Shown in pieces: positions 18,331 through 26,894 of a stretch of DNA of 64,000 nt. The stretch lies in the NCBI GenBank assembly GCA_943789305.1, contig CALSTP010000001.1, positions 596,178 through 660,177 of the forward strand. Reading direction: 5' to 3'. The notes under the pieces were generated by a model. The model searched no databases. It worked only from the letters and a program-made list of their open reading frames with translations, and was not told the DNA's origin. The stretch is from an uncultured Flavobacteriaceae bacterium (GTDB lineage Bacteria > Bacteroidota > Bacteroidia > Flavobacteriales > Flavobacteriaceae). Every line of letters starts with the position of its first letter. The stretch's first letter is position 1. A program made the translations under genes and the position numbers.

Positions 18331-18804
18331 TTAGCGATGATGATAAGGTTCGTTTCTTAATATGGTATTGGCTCGATACAATTGTTCAATAAAGAATAAG
18401 CGGATCATTTGATGAGAAAATGTCATCTTGGAGAGCGAAATTTTGGCAGTGTATTTGTTAAGAACGGTTTTGTCAAAACCATAGGGACCTCCTATGATAA
18501 AAACCAAACGCTTACATCCTGAACTCATTTTTTTATTCAAAAATTCTGAAAAGTTTACCGAAGAGAATTGTTTTCCGTTTTCATCTAACAAAACAACAAT
18601 ATCAGAAGGCTTGAGCTGTTTTTCGATTAAAAGAGCTTCTTTTCTTTTTTGTTGGTCTTGAGAAAGATTTTTGGCATCCTTTATGTCTGGGATGTACAGA
18701 AAGCTAAATTTGATGTAGTGTTTTAACCTGTTTTCATAATTAGAAATTATTTTTCGCAATTCAAAATCATCTGTTTTTCCGATACATATTAGCTGTATTT
18801 CCAT
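18331..18804 (-). CDS. rlmH: 23S rRNA (pseudouridine-1915 N3) methyltransferase
   Basis: A 157-residue SPOUT methyltransferase that methylates pseudouridine 1915 in helix 69 of 23S rRNA. The length matches the family (about 155). Diagnostic are the SAM-binding FIIGGPYGF (102-110) and the C-terminal stretch LSKMTFSHQMIRLFFIEQLYRA followed by a YHHR tail, the knot region. It is cotranscribed with rdgB, 2 bases apart. Confidence 0.94.
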   Translation of the reverse strand: MEIQLICIGKTDDFELRKIISNYENRLKHYIKFSFLYIPDIKDAKNLSQDQQKRKEALLIEKQLKPSDIVVLLDENGKQFSSVNFSEFLNKKMSSGCKRLVFIIGGPYGFDKTVLNKYTAKISLSKMTFSHQMIRLFFIEQLYRANTILRNEPYHHR

Positions 18805-18912
18805 AGCTCAAAATTACAAAAACTCCTTTTGAGTTTATATTCGGATTCTCTCAAAATAGATTACTTTTTTAAAAAATAGACAGAAGCTGTTTAAAAGTTG
18901 ATTGTGTATTAG

Positions 18913-18920
18913 TATTTTTG
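18913..18920 (+). promoter_or_regulatory. Possible -7 box upstream of the YihY-type gene
   Basis: TATTTTTG at 18913-18920 fits TAnnTTTG. Transcription from it would start about 4-5 bases before the start codon at 18931, giving an almost leaderless mRNA. No clear -33 TTTG at the ideal distance, so this is tentative. Confidence 0.3.
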
Positions 18921-18930
18921 ATGTATTCAC

Positions 18931-19854
18931 ATGAAAGAAAAATTAAAAAAAATCCCAGTAGTAGGAGAACTTGTCCAGGCACTTGAGCTTGTTAAGTTGC
19001 CAGGCACAAATGATTTTTCTTTTTACAGTCTTATTGAAATGTATATCCTTGGGATTATTCGAGGGGCATTTTCAGCCCGGGCTGGGAGTATTTCGTTTAG
19101 TTTTTTTATGGCATTATTTCCATTTCTACTTTTTGTTTTAAACTTAATACCTTTTGTTCCCTTTATTAATTTTGATGGGGTTTTGTTGGAATTTATTGAA
19201 GCTTTACTTCCAAAAGAAACTCATGTGTTTTTTTCATCAATTTTTGAAGATATTCAAGGCAAACCCAGAGGAGGGTTACTTTCATCTGTATTTATTTTAT
19301 CAATTTTTCTTACCGCTAATGGTGTAAATGCAATTTTTGCAAGTTTTGAAGAATCCTATCATGTTGATCTTACCCGCAATTTTTTTAAGCAATACTTAAT
19401 ATCTGTTGGGGTAGGAATTTTATTGGCTTTTCTTTTGCTGATTGCGGTTGCGGTTTTTATTTTGTTTGAACTTTATTTTTTAAGGAATTTACAAGACTTG
19501 ATACCCAATACAGTAAACTGGATTCGAGTTGGTCAAATTTTCTTCTTTATTCTATTGGCCTATTTTTCTATTGCAGTTTTGTACTTTTTTGGAACTGTCG
19601 AAGGAAAAAAAACACGATTTTTTTCACCCGGAGCATTTATGACTACTTTTTTGCTCATTACAAGCACCTATCTTTTTGGAATATATGTTGATCGTTTTTC
19701 TAATTACAATCAATTGTACGGTTCAATTGGAGCCTTACTTTTATTAATGTTGTACATTTGGATCAATTCAACCTTGTTACTCTTGGGCTTTGAGCTCAAT
19801 GCGACCTTGAACAAATTGAAGAAACAACCCAAAGCTAATTCATCAGATACTTAA
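18931..19854 (+). CDS. YihY/BrkB-family inner-membrane protein
   Basis: A 307-residue membrane protein with about six hydrophobic segments and the family motifs ARAGSISFSFFMALFPFLLF (around residue 50) and a C-terminal block YNQLYGSIGALLLLMLYIWI (around 268) followed by LLLGFELNA. The N-terminal 30 residues and the tail are hydrophilic and basic. Despite the old names (ribonuclease BN, BrkB), members are membrane proteins of unproven function; ribonuclease activity was wrongly assigned to this family. It precedes priA by 10 bases on the same strand. Confidence 0.85.
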   Translation: MKEKLKKIPVVGELVQALELVKLPGTNDFSFYSLIEMYILGIIRGAFSARAGSISFSFFMALFPFLLFVLNLIPFVPFINFDGVLLEFIEALLPKETHVFFSSIFEDIQGKPRGGLLSSVFILSIFLTANGVNAIFASFEESYHVDLTRNFFKQYLISVGVGILLAFLLLIAVAVFILFELYFLRNLQDLIPNTVNWIRVGQIFFFILLAYFSIAVLYFFGTVEGKKTRFFSPGAFMTTFLLITSTYLFGIYVDRFSNYNQLYGSIGALLLLMLYIWINSTLLLLGFELNATLNKLKKQPKANSSDT

Positions 19855-19864
19855 GATTCAACTC

Positions 19865-22318
19865 ATGCAATTTTTTATTGATGTATTGATTCCTTTGCCT
19901 TTACCAAAGCCTTTTACCTATTGGGTAAGTAAAGAAGAGTTTGAATTTCTGAGTCCTGGTTTTCGAGTTGGAGTTCCTTTTGGTAAAAGTAAAATGTATA
20001 CGGCTATTGTTTTTGGTAAGCATCAAGTTGCTCCCAAGACCTATGAACCCAAAACAATTGAAGTTATTTTAGATGATCATCCTGTAGTTACACAACAGCA
20101 ATTAAAATTATGGGAGTGGATGTCTTCATATTATTTGTGCTCAATGGGTTCGATACTCAAAGCAGCGCTCCCTTCTGCCTTATTGTTGACCTGTGAAACC
20201 TTGGTTCGTAAAGATACAGATGTTGAAATTGCATCAGACTTACTCTCGGATGAAGAGTATCTGGTTTTTGAAGCTTTAGAGAATAATAATATTCTGACAG
20301 TTGATGAAATTCGTAAAATAGTTGAACGTCAAAATATTTTTCCATTGATTCAATCTTTGATTGAAAAAGAGGTAGTTCATTCATATCAAGAATTAAAAGA
20401 AAAATTCAAGCCCAAACGGGTTCGTTATGTTCAGATAGCCGAAAAATATCGATCAGATTCTGCTTCTTCACTTTTATTTGAAAGTTTAAAGAGGGCTCCA
20501 AAACAAAGTGCATTGGTTTTGGGCATATTCAGTATGATGTCCAATTTAGAAAAATGGACTCGAGTAAGTTCTTTGTTGAAAGTTACAGGATCTTCAAGTT
20601 CTAACCTAAAAGCTCTTTTGGATAAAGGGATTTTGATGGAGTCTTTTTTTGAAGAAGACAGGGTTCCTTATGCAGCTTCAAAAAACAAAAATGATTACAA
20701 ATTGACTTCAAAACAAGCAGAGGTCTTTGAAACCCTAAATTCTGAGTTTGGTAAACACGATGTCGTTCTTTTAGAGGGAGTGACCTCTTCTGGGAAAACA
20801 CAGGTTTACTTTGAGATAATGGAAAATACGCTGAATGAAGGAAAACAAGTTTTGTATTTGTTGCCCGAAATATCGTTAACATCTCAAATGATTCATCGAT
20901 TACAGGATCGATTTGGTTCCAAGGTAGTGGTTTATCATTCTAAGTTTTCTGTTCATGAACGTGTTGAGGTTTGGAATAATATTTTGAAGAAAGAAGAAAA
21001 GGCTCAAATCATTCTGGGAGCTCGATCATCAGTTTTCCTTCCTTTTCAAGATTTGGGACTTATTATTGTAGATGAAGAACACGAAGGTTCTTTTAAACAA
21101 TTTGATCCTGCACCACGATATCATGCACGTGATTCTGCAATAGTTTTAGGGAAATTTCAAAAAGCTAGGGTGCTATTGGGTTCAGCCACACCAGCAATTG
21201 AGACACGCTACAACGTTGCTCGAAAGAAGTATGGTTATGCACAACTCACAGAACGCTTTGGGGGAATTCAAATGCCTAAGATTAATTGTATTGATTTGAA
21301 GGAGGCACATCGAAAAAAACAAATGAAGGGGTTCTTTTCTCTGGAGTTAATAAGTTCGATTCAAGAGGTTTTAGACAATAAAAAGCAAGTTATTTTATTT
21401 CAGAATAGAAGGGGATATGCTCCAGTGATGGAATGTTTTAGTTGCGGTCACATTCCTCAGTGTACAAATTGTGACGTAACCTTGACTTATCATCAATATA
21501 ATCAGCAATTGCGTTGCCATTATTGTGGATATAATATTGCAAAACCTAAATCATGTAGTGCTTGTGGAAGTCAAAGTTTGGATGTAAAAGGTATGGGTAC
21601 TCAACAAATTGAGGAACAGGCCAATGAATTATTTCCAGAAGTTCAAGTTGCTCGAATGGATTGGGATAGTACAAGAGGGAAGCGTTCTTTTGACAATATT
21701 ATTGAATCTTTCACTCAAGGAGAAGTTCAGATTCTGGTTGGGACTCAAATGTTGACCAAGGGATTAGATTTCAAGAATGTGGCTTTGGTTGGGGTTTTAA
21801 ATGCAGATTCACTTCTCAATTTTCCTGAATTCCGAGCCCATGAGAGGAGTTTCCAAATGCTTTCTCAGGTAGCGGGTAGATCAGGGCGCTCAAAAGATCA
21901 AGGAAAGGTTTTGATTCAAACTTTTACCCCTGATCATCCAGTTTTGAATCAGGTTGTTCATAATGATTATGAGGCTTTTTTTAATACTCAAATCAGAGAG
22001 CGAAAAGAATATTTATATCCGCCATTTTATAGATTGATCCGTATCACATTAAAATCAAAAGATTATCATCAAGTTGATCAAGCTTCCCAATGGTTGGTAA
22101 ATGCTTTGAATATAAACATACAAGGCTCTGTTTTGGGTCCTGTTGACCCACCCATTGCAAAAGTTCGCAATTTATTTCACAAGCAATTATTGATTAAGCT
22201 TTTGGACAATTCGAATCGCAACAAAATAAAAGATGTCGTGGTGTCTTCTTTAAAGAGCTTTTCGGCTATTGGAGCTTTCCGAAGTGTTCGTGTTTCTGTG
22301 GATGTTGATCCACATTAG
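19865..22318 (+). CDS. priA: Primosomal protein N' (replication restart helicase)
   Basis: An 817-residue superfamily 2 helicase that recognises stalled forks and reloads the replisome. The N-terminal DNA-binding domain has the PLPKPFTYWV motif (residues about 12-21). Walker A GVTSSGKT lies near residue 305, the DEEH box near 402, and between about 523 and 572 are the eight paired cysteines of the zinc-binding module (CFSCGHIPQCTNC, then CHYCG and CSACG). GRSGRSKDQG and the typical C-terminal PPFYRLIRI follow. The length is at the upper end of the family (E. coli 732). Its stop overlaps that of the convergent regulator by 4 bases. Confidence 0.95.
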   Translation: MQFFIDVLIPLPLPKPFTYWVSKEEFEFLSPGFRVGVPFGKSKMYTAIVFGKHQVAPKTYEPKTIEVILDDHPVVTQQQLKLWEWMSSYYLCSMGSILKAALPSALLLTCETLVRKDTDVEIASDLLSDEEYLVFEALENNNILTVDEIRKIVERQNIFPLIQSLIEKEVVHSYQELKEKFKPKRVRYVQIAEKYRSDSASSLLFESLKRAPKQSALVLGIFSMMSNLEKWTRVSSLLKVTGSSSSNLKALLDKGILMESFFEEDRVPYAASKNKNDYKLTSKQAEVFETLNSEFGKHDVVLLEGVTSSGKTQVYFEIMENTLNEGKQVLYLLPEISLTSQMIHRLQDRFGSKVVVYHSKFSVHERVEVWNNILKKEEKAQIILGARSSVFLPFQDLGLIIVDEEHEGSFKQFDPAPRYHARDSAIVLGKFQKARVLLGSATPAIETRYNVARKKYGYAQLTERFGGIQMPKINCIDLKEAHRKKQMKGFFSLELISSIQEVLDNKKQVILFQNRRGYAPVMECFSCGHIPQCTNCDVTLTYHQYNQQLRCHYCGYNIAKPKSCSACGSQSLDVKGMGTQQIEEQANELFPEVQVARMDWDSTRGKRSFDNIIESFTQGEVQILVGTQMLTKGLDFKNVALVGVLNADSLLNFPEFRAHERSFQMLSQVAGRSGRSKDQGKVLIQTFTPDHPVLNQVVHNDYEAFFNTQIRERKEYLYPPFYRLIRITLKSKDYHQVDQASQWLVNALNINIQGSVLGPVDPPIAKVRNLFHKQLLIKLLDNSNRNKIKDVVVSSLKSFSAIGAFRSVRVSVDVDPH

Positions 22319-23010
22319 TTTTTTGTCCATAAGTTTTGAAATATCTTTTTCTTTGAGCGACTCAGAGGAATGGCCGTTTTGTCTAAGAAAATCATAGTTT
22401 GTGAAAAACTTTTTACCCCATCAATGTTGATGATGTATGATTTATGACATCTAAAAAAGAGCTTTTTGGGAATACGTTCTTGTATTTTTTTCATTGATGA
22501 TAAAACGATGTATTTTTTTTTGGGGGTAACAATTTTGACATAATCCCCCATAGCTTCTATCCATTGGATTGAGGAAAGGATTATTTTTTCAGTTTTAAGG
22601 TTGTGTTTTACTTCAATGCTTTGTATCGATTCTTGATTTATGTTTGTGAAGGGTAATTTTTCTTTTTTCATTCGATCCAATGCGATGTTAAATCGATTTA
22701 AGCTTAGTGGCTTGGGAATAAAATCCAATATTCCTATTTCATATCCTTTGACTGCATGTTTTGATTTTTTTGAAGTAAAAATTATTTTTTTTTGCAGTTT
22801 TTGACGCTCAATACAATTGATGATTTTTTCAATATCTAATGAAGGGTCAATAAGAATTAAATCTGCATTCTCATATTGTAAGAAATTTTTTAATTCATTG
22901 TAATTAGAGAACTCTCCGACAAGGTTTAACAACTCCAGTTCATTTAAGTGTTGTCTTGTCCGAATACGTTCGGATTCATAAGGGTCTACAATGACATAAT
23001 TCAGTTTCAT
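22315..23010 (-). CDS. LytTR-family response regulator
   Basis: A 231-residue two-domain regulator. The receiver domain (about 1-115) retains the phospho-acceptor Asp55 in LILIDPSLD and the conserved Lys in FIPKP near residue 99; the acidic pocket has Asp9 but Pro10 where a second acid is usual. Residues about 128-231 form a LytTR DNA-binding domain (IQWIEAMGDYVKIVT, FFRCHKSYIINI, IPLSRSKKKIF). No histidine kinase is adjacent, so it is an orphan in this window; many Bacteroidota LytTR regulators pair with a distant LytS-type kinase. Confidence 0.88.
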   Translation of the reverse strand: MKLNYVIVDPYESERIRTRQHLNELELLNLVGEFSNYNELKNFLQYENADLILIDPSLDIEKIINCIERQKLQKKIIFTSKKSKHAVKGYEIGILDFIPKPLSLNRFNIALDRMKKEKLPFTNINQESIQSIEVKHNLKTEKIILSSIQWIEAMGDYVKIVTPKKKYIVLSSMKKIQERIPKKLFFRCHKSYIINIDGVKSFSQTMIFLDKTAIPLSRSKKKIFQNLWTKN

Positions 23011-23084
23011 GGAGTCTAATAAGTTTGAAGTTAATTCAAATTAATGATTCTATCTTGATTAAGATTAAAAAAGAGTGATAAATG

Positions 23085-23115
23085 TTTGGTTTACCTACCT
23101 AATTGCTTATTTTTG
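23085..23115 (+). promoter_or_regulatory. Promoter of the rpsF-rpsR-rplI operon
   Basis: TTTG at 23085-23088 and TATTTTTG at 23108-23115 are spaced by 19 bases, matching the Bacteroidota -33/-7 consensus. Transcription should start near 23121, about 16 bases before the rpsF start codon. Confidence 0.6.
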
Positions 23116-23136
23116 CACACTTAAAATTATATAAAT

Positions 23137-23475
23137 ATGAACCATTACGAAACTGTTTTCATTTTGAATCCCGTTTTATCTGATCAACAGATAAAGGAAA
23201 CAGTTAAGAAATTTGAAGATCTTTTGAAAGCAAAAGGTGCCAAATTTGTTAACAAAGAAGATTGGGGGCTAAAGAAGTTAGCTTACCCCATTCAAAACAA
23301 AAAAAGTGGCTTTTACCACCTTTTTGAATTCACTGCTCCGGGAGACGCGATTGCGCCTTTAGAAGTAGAATTTAGAAGAGATGAGCGCATCATGAGATAC
23401 CTCACTGTAAGTCTTGACAAGCATGCTATTGCTTGGGCAGAGAAAAGAGTAAAAAAATCTAAAGTAAAAGCCTAG
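23137..23475 (+). CDS. rpsF: 30S ribosomal protein S6
   Basis: A 112-residue small-subunit protein that binds 16S rRNA together with S18. The sequence opens [19 protein letters not shown] and carries the typical [23 protein letters not shown] block (about residues 47-69) and the [17 protein letters not shown] strand. The usual length is 95-135. It is the first gene of an rpsF-rpsR-rplI operon, 5 bases before rpsR, behind a consensus promoter. Confidence 0.95.
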   Translation: MNHYETVFILNPVLSDQQIKETVKKFEDLLKAKGAKFVNKEDWGLKKLAYPIQNKKSGFYHLFEFTAPGDAIAPLEVEFRRDERIMRYLTVSLDKHAIAWAEKRVKKSKVKA

Positions 23476-23480
23476 TAATT

Positions 23481-23777
23481 ATGTCAAAAATAGAAGAACA
23501 ATCTAAAGGGAGAAAAGAAGGAGAAATCCGTTATTTAACTCCTCTAAATATAGAAACTAACAACAAAAAGAAATATTGTCGTTTCAAAAGGTCTGGTATT
23601 AAATACATAGACTACAAAGACGGTGATTTTCTACTCAATTTTGTAAACGAGCAAGGGAAATTACTTCCACGCCGTTTAACAGGAACATCTTTGAAGTATC
23701 AAAGAAAAGTTTCTGTAGCTGTTAAACGCGCTCGTCATTTAGCTTTAATGCCTTATGTAGGCGATTTATTAAAATAA
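23481..23777 (+). CDS. rpsR: 30S ribosomal protein S18
   Basis: A 98-residue basic protein of the small subunit, partner of S6 on the platform. The [16 protein letters not shown] segment (about 32-47) and the C-terminal [20 protein letters not shown] are family hallmarks. The first 25 residues are a charged extension typical of Bacteroidota S18. It sits between rpsF (5 bases) and rplI (12 bases). Confidence 0.95.
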   Translation: MSKIEEQSKGRKEGEIRYLTPLNIETNNKKKYCRFKRSGIKYIDYKDGDFLLNFVNEQGKLLPRRLTGTSLKYQRKVSVAVKRARHLALMPYVGDLLK

Positions 23778-23789
23778 AAACTTAGATCA

Positions 23790-24236
23790 ATGGAACTGAT
23801 ACTCAGAGAAGATGTACAAAACCTTGGATTTAAGGACGACATCGTAAAAGTAAAAAATGGATATGGGCGTAACTTCTTAATCCCGAATGGGAAAGCAGTT
23901 ATTGCAACTTCTTCTGCGCGAAAAGTACTTGCAGAGAATTTAAAACAACGTGCATTCAAAGAGCAAAAGCTAGTTGATGACTCAAATAAACTTGCTAAAA
24001 AACTTCAGGCACTTGAAATTAAAATCAAGTCAAAAGTAGGGAGTGGTGACAAATTATTTGGTTCAATCGGAAGCCAAGACCTTTCTACCGCTTTTGAGCA
24101 AAATGGTCATGAAATTGAGAAGAAGTTTATTACCCTTCCAGGAAAAACAATCAAGCGCCTTGGGGCTTATGAAGCAACTATTCGTTTACATAGAGCGGTG
24201 GTTGTCCAAGTTGCTTTTGAAATTATTGCAGAATAA
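23790..24236 (+). CDS. rplI: 50S ribosomal protein L9
   Basis: A 148-residue large-subunit protein binding 23S rRNA at the base of the L1 stalk. The N-terminal domain has the PROSITE-like pattern GFKDDIVKVKNGYGRNFLIPNGKA (about residues 13-36), followed by the long connecting helix (about 40-75) and the C-terminal domain with LFGSIGSQDLSTAF. It is the last gene of the S6 operon and is followed by a strong terminator at 24268-24296. Confidence 0.95.
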   Translation: MELILREDVQNLGFKDDIVKVKNGYGRNFLIPNGKAVIATSSARKVLAENLKQRAFKEQKLVDDSNKLAKKLQALEIKIKSKVGSGDKLFGSIGSQDLSTAFEQNGHEIEKKFITLPGKTIKRLGAYEATIRLHRAVVVQVAFEIIAE

Positions 24237-24267
24237 TCATCAAAATCTTCAACGCAAAACAAATCAG

Positions 24268-24296
24268 CCCCACTTTATCAAGGTGGGGTTTTTTTT
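24268..24296 (+). terminator. Rho-independent terminator after rplI
   Basis: Stem CCCCAC (24268-24273) with GTGGGG (24283-24288), extended by wobble and A-T pairs, short loop, then eight T at 24289-24296. The ATG of the next gene begins at 24297, immediately after the T run. Confidence 0.9.
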
Positions 24297-24773
24297 ATGG
24301 AATATAAACGATTATCTAAAGAACAATTCGAAGCTTTACACCAAGAGTTTACTACTTTTTTAGCTGCTTATTCTATTGATAAAAAAGAATGGGATCAACT
24401 TAAAGTTCAACATGTAGACCAGGCTGAATCTCTCTTGAATGAATTTAGTGATTTGGTGTGGAATGACGTTCTTACTAAAAATCTATTTGTAGAACACCAT
24501 AATCCTAATCATTTATTTTTGTTTGAGTGTTTAGAAGAAAAAATGAATTTGATTTTAGTAAAAACAGAACAAAATTTAATTGATTTTACTACTCAAGATG
24601 GGATTAAATGGATGGAAGCTAATATGCATTCAGATTCAGTTTCTATATTTCGATCTCAAAAAAAATACAACAATCGAAAACAGGATATTTTTGATCTAAT
24701 TATGAAAGGAGGGCGTTTGTCAGAGGGTGCCTTCTATAAAAGTATTTACTCTTTTCTTTCAAAGACTAGTTAA
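24297..24773 (+). CDS. DUF6495-like conserved flavobacterial protein
   Basis: A 158-residue soluble protein without signal or membrane segment. The opening MEYKRLSKEQFEALHQEF, the FSDLVWNDVLTK block near residue 53 and the C-terminal IFDLIMKGGRLSEGAFYKSI resemble a short family (named DUF6495 as I recall it) found in Flavobacteriia near ribosomal genes. It is acidic and mostly helical; no catalytic motif is visible. Its start codon directly follows the T run of the rplI terminator, so its expression depends on read-through of that terminator or on a promoter inside rplI. hisS follows 39 bases downstream. Confidence 0.7.
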   Translation: MEYKRLSKEQFEALHQEFTTFLAAYSIDKKEWDQLKVQHVDQAESLLNEFSDLVWNDVLTKNLFVEHHNPNHLFLFECLEEKMNLILVKTEQNLIDFTTQDGIKWMEANMHSDSVSIFRSQKKYNNRKQDIFDLIMKGGRLSEGAFYKSIYSFLSKTS

Positions 24774-24812
24774 AAATAGGATATTTGTTTAAAGATAAAT
24801 TGATACAACAGC

Positions 24813-26192
24813 ATGAAGCCATCCATACCTAAGGGTACAAGAGATTTTTCGCCCAAAGAAGTTGCCCAAAGGAGTTATTTAAAAAACATTCTTTCTTCTT
24901 CTTTTGAAAATTACGGTTTCGAGCCTATCGAAACGCCTTCCTTTGAAAAAACAACTACACTTCTTGGTAAATATGGAGAAGAAGGGGATCGTTTGATTTT
25001 TAAAATCTTAAACTCTGGTGATAAACTCAAAAAGGCTGATTTGGATGCATTAGCGAATCAAAAACTCGCTGCCTTTTCAAATTCTCTTTCTGAGAAAGCT
25101 TTACGTTATGATTTAACAGTTCCTTTTGCTCGTTATGTCGTACAACACCAAAATGACATTAGCTTTCCATTTAAACGTTATCAGATTCAACCTGTTTGGA
25201 GGGCAGATCGCCCACAGCATGGACGATTTCAAGAATTTTTTCAGTGTGATGCTGATATTGTTGGTAGTAAATCACTCTGGCAAGAGGTTGAGTTGTGTGG
25301 TTTATATGACGATGTGTTTCATCGTTTGCATTTAAATGGAGCTGTTTTGAAAATTAACAACCGTAAGATTTTGGCAGGAATAGCTGAGGTTTTGGGAGCT
25401 TCAGAACGGATCATTGATTTTACAGTTGCTCTAGACAAATTGGATAAAATTGGTCAAGAGGGTGTGATTGATCAACTTTTGTCCAAAGGCTTTACAATTG
25501 ATTCTGTAAATAGCGTATTACCCTTGATGGGATTGACCGGAGATTTTAATTCAAAACTGGATCTTTTAACTGATTTTTTAGAAAGTTCGGAACAAGGGAT
25601 CAAAGGAGTTGAAGAACTTCGTTTTGTAGTCGACACGGTTAGTCAGTTGGGTTTAAAATCCATTAAATTAGATGTTGATGTTACTCTAGCCCGAGGATTA
25701 AATTATTATACAGGATGTATCTTTGAAGTAGTGGCTCCTCAAGAGATTAAGATGGGATCTATTGGTGGAGGAGGGCGTTATGATGATCTGACTGCAGGTT
25801 TTGGACTGAAAGACACCAGTGGAGTTGGTATTTCTTTTGGTTTTGATCGTATTTATTTGGTAATGGAAGAACTTAATTTATTTCCAAAATCTGCTCAAAA
25901 AAGGACTCAAGTTCTCTTTGCAAATTTCGGAACAGATATGGCTGTAAGCTGCCTTAGAATGATTGAAAAGTTACGTTCTCACAAGATCAGATGTGAATAC
26001 TATCCCGATTCAATAAAAATAAAAAAACAGTTTTCTTATGCAAATGCAAAAGAAATACCATTTATGGTTGTTTTGGGTTCTGAAGAATTTGAAAACAAAA
26101 CTTTTATTTTGAAGGATATGAATTCGGGCAATCAAACATTACATTCATTAGCTGATTTTGAAGAAATAATTTTGAAGGCTATTTCTCAGTAG
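24813..26192 (+). CDS. hisS: Histidyl-tRNA synthetase
   Basis: A 459-residue class II aminoacyl-tRNA synthetase. Motif 1 region (GFEPIETPSFEK), the LRYDLTVPFARYV segment (about 96-108), motif 2 region (FKRYQIQPVWRADRPQHGRFQEFFQCD), the histidine-binding LARGLNYYTGCIFE (about 291-304) and motif 3 GGGGRYDDL and GVGISFGFDRI are all present. The C-terminal anticodon-binding domain begins near residue 370 (VLFANFG). Length fits the bacterial range (420-460). The stop codon abuts the end of the convergent lipoprotein gene. GATATTTG at 24780-24787 could be a near-consensus -7 box. Confidence 0.96.
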   Translation: MKPSIPKGTRDFSPKEVAQRSYLKNILSSSFENYGFEPIETPSFEKTTTLLGKYGEEGDRLIFKILNSGDKLKKADLDALANQKLAAFSNSLSEKALRYDLTVPFARYVVQHQNDISFPFKRYQIQPVWRADRPQHGRFQEFFQCDADIVGSKSLWQEVELCGLYDDVFHRLHLNGAVLKINNRKILAGIAEVLGASERIIDFTVALDKLDKIGQEGVIDQLLSKGFTIDSVNSVLPLMGLTGDFNSKLDLLTDFLESSEQGIKGVEELRFVVDTVSQLGLKSIKLDVDVTLARGLNYYTGCIFEVVAPQEIKMGSIGGGGRYDDLTAGFGLKDTSGVGISFGFDRIYLVMEELNLFPKSAQKRTQVLFANFGTDMAVSCLRMIEKLRSHKIRCEYYPDSIKIKKQFSYANAKEIPFMVVLGSEEFENKTFILKDMNSGNQTLHSLADFEEIILKAISQ

Positions 26193-26894
26193 CTAATCCG
26201 TTCGGAAGGTGTAAATTCCAGAATTACTTTTGTTACCATTACTGTCAACGGCTATTATTTTCCAACTATAAGCAGTTTCACTTTGAACTTCAATACTGGT
26301 TTCTGAAGATGTTGAAATTGCATCGATTTGCTTTATAAAGGTAGAGGCATCTGTTTCGTCCAAGTAAAGCTCGAAATAATCTAAATCTCCATCTACATCA
26401 GATCCAGCCCAGTTTAAGATAATCTCTCCATTCAAAGGAGTTACTGTTGTTCCTGATCTTGGTGCTAATAATTCTGTAGGAAAAGGGGCATAGTTTGTAA
26501 TACCTGAACTTGCCAAATAAAACTTCCATGAAACACTACTTGCATCCGTACTACCTTCCTCTCCTTTGGCTGTAATAATCCAAGAATAAGGGTTACCATT
26601 AAGAAGTGTTACCGAAAGCGAGGTTCCACTTGTTTCAAAACTTTGATTTTGATTGTTATCTAAATTTGTTAATGACAACACGTATTTCTCAGCATTTTGA
26701 GAACTATTCCACCTAAATTCAAGACTGCTTTGCGAGTCATTTATGGACACCCCTTCTTGACAGGTTTCATTGTTCACTGGAAAACTTAATGTTGGGATAG
26801 TTGGATCTAGAGGTGCTGGTGAACTGGAACAACTCCATAAGATTAAGATAAATCCGATCAATGCAATAAATGATTGTATCTTTTTCATTTTCAT
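26193..26894 (-). CDS. Lipoprotein with fibronectin type III-like domains
   Basis: A 233-residue lipoprotein: signal followed by the lipobox LILWSC with Cys22. Two beta-sandwich domains follow, about residues 38-130 (LSFPVNNETC, LEFRWNSSQNAEKYVLSLTNL) and 140-233 (LLAPRSGTTVTPLNGEIILNW, YFELYLDETD, AYSWKIIAVDSNGNKS), with the W-x-x-D-x-D-G-D pattern seen in FN3-like modules. It would sit on the outer membrane, perhaps at the surface. Its ATG overlaps the stop of the giant T9SS protein by one base (TAATG), so it is translationally coupled and may help anchor or present that protein. Confidence 0.75.
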   Translation of the reverse strand: MKMKKIQSFIALIGFILILWSCSSSPAPLDPTIPTLSFPVNNETCQEGVSINDSQSSLEFRWNSSQNAEKYVLSLTNLDNNQNQSFETSGTSLSVTLLNGNPYSWIITAKGEEGSTDASSVSWKFYLASSGITNYAPFPTELLAPRSGTTVTPLNGEIILNWAGSDVDGDLDYFELYLDETDASTFIKQIDAISTSSETSIEVQSETAYSWKIIAVDSNGNKSNSGIYTFRTD

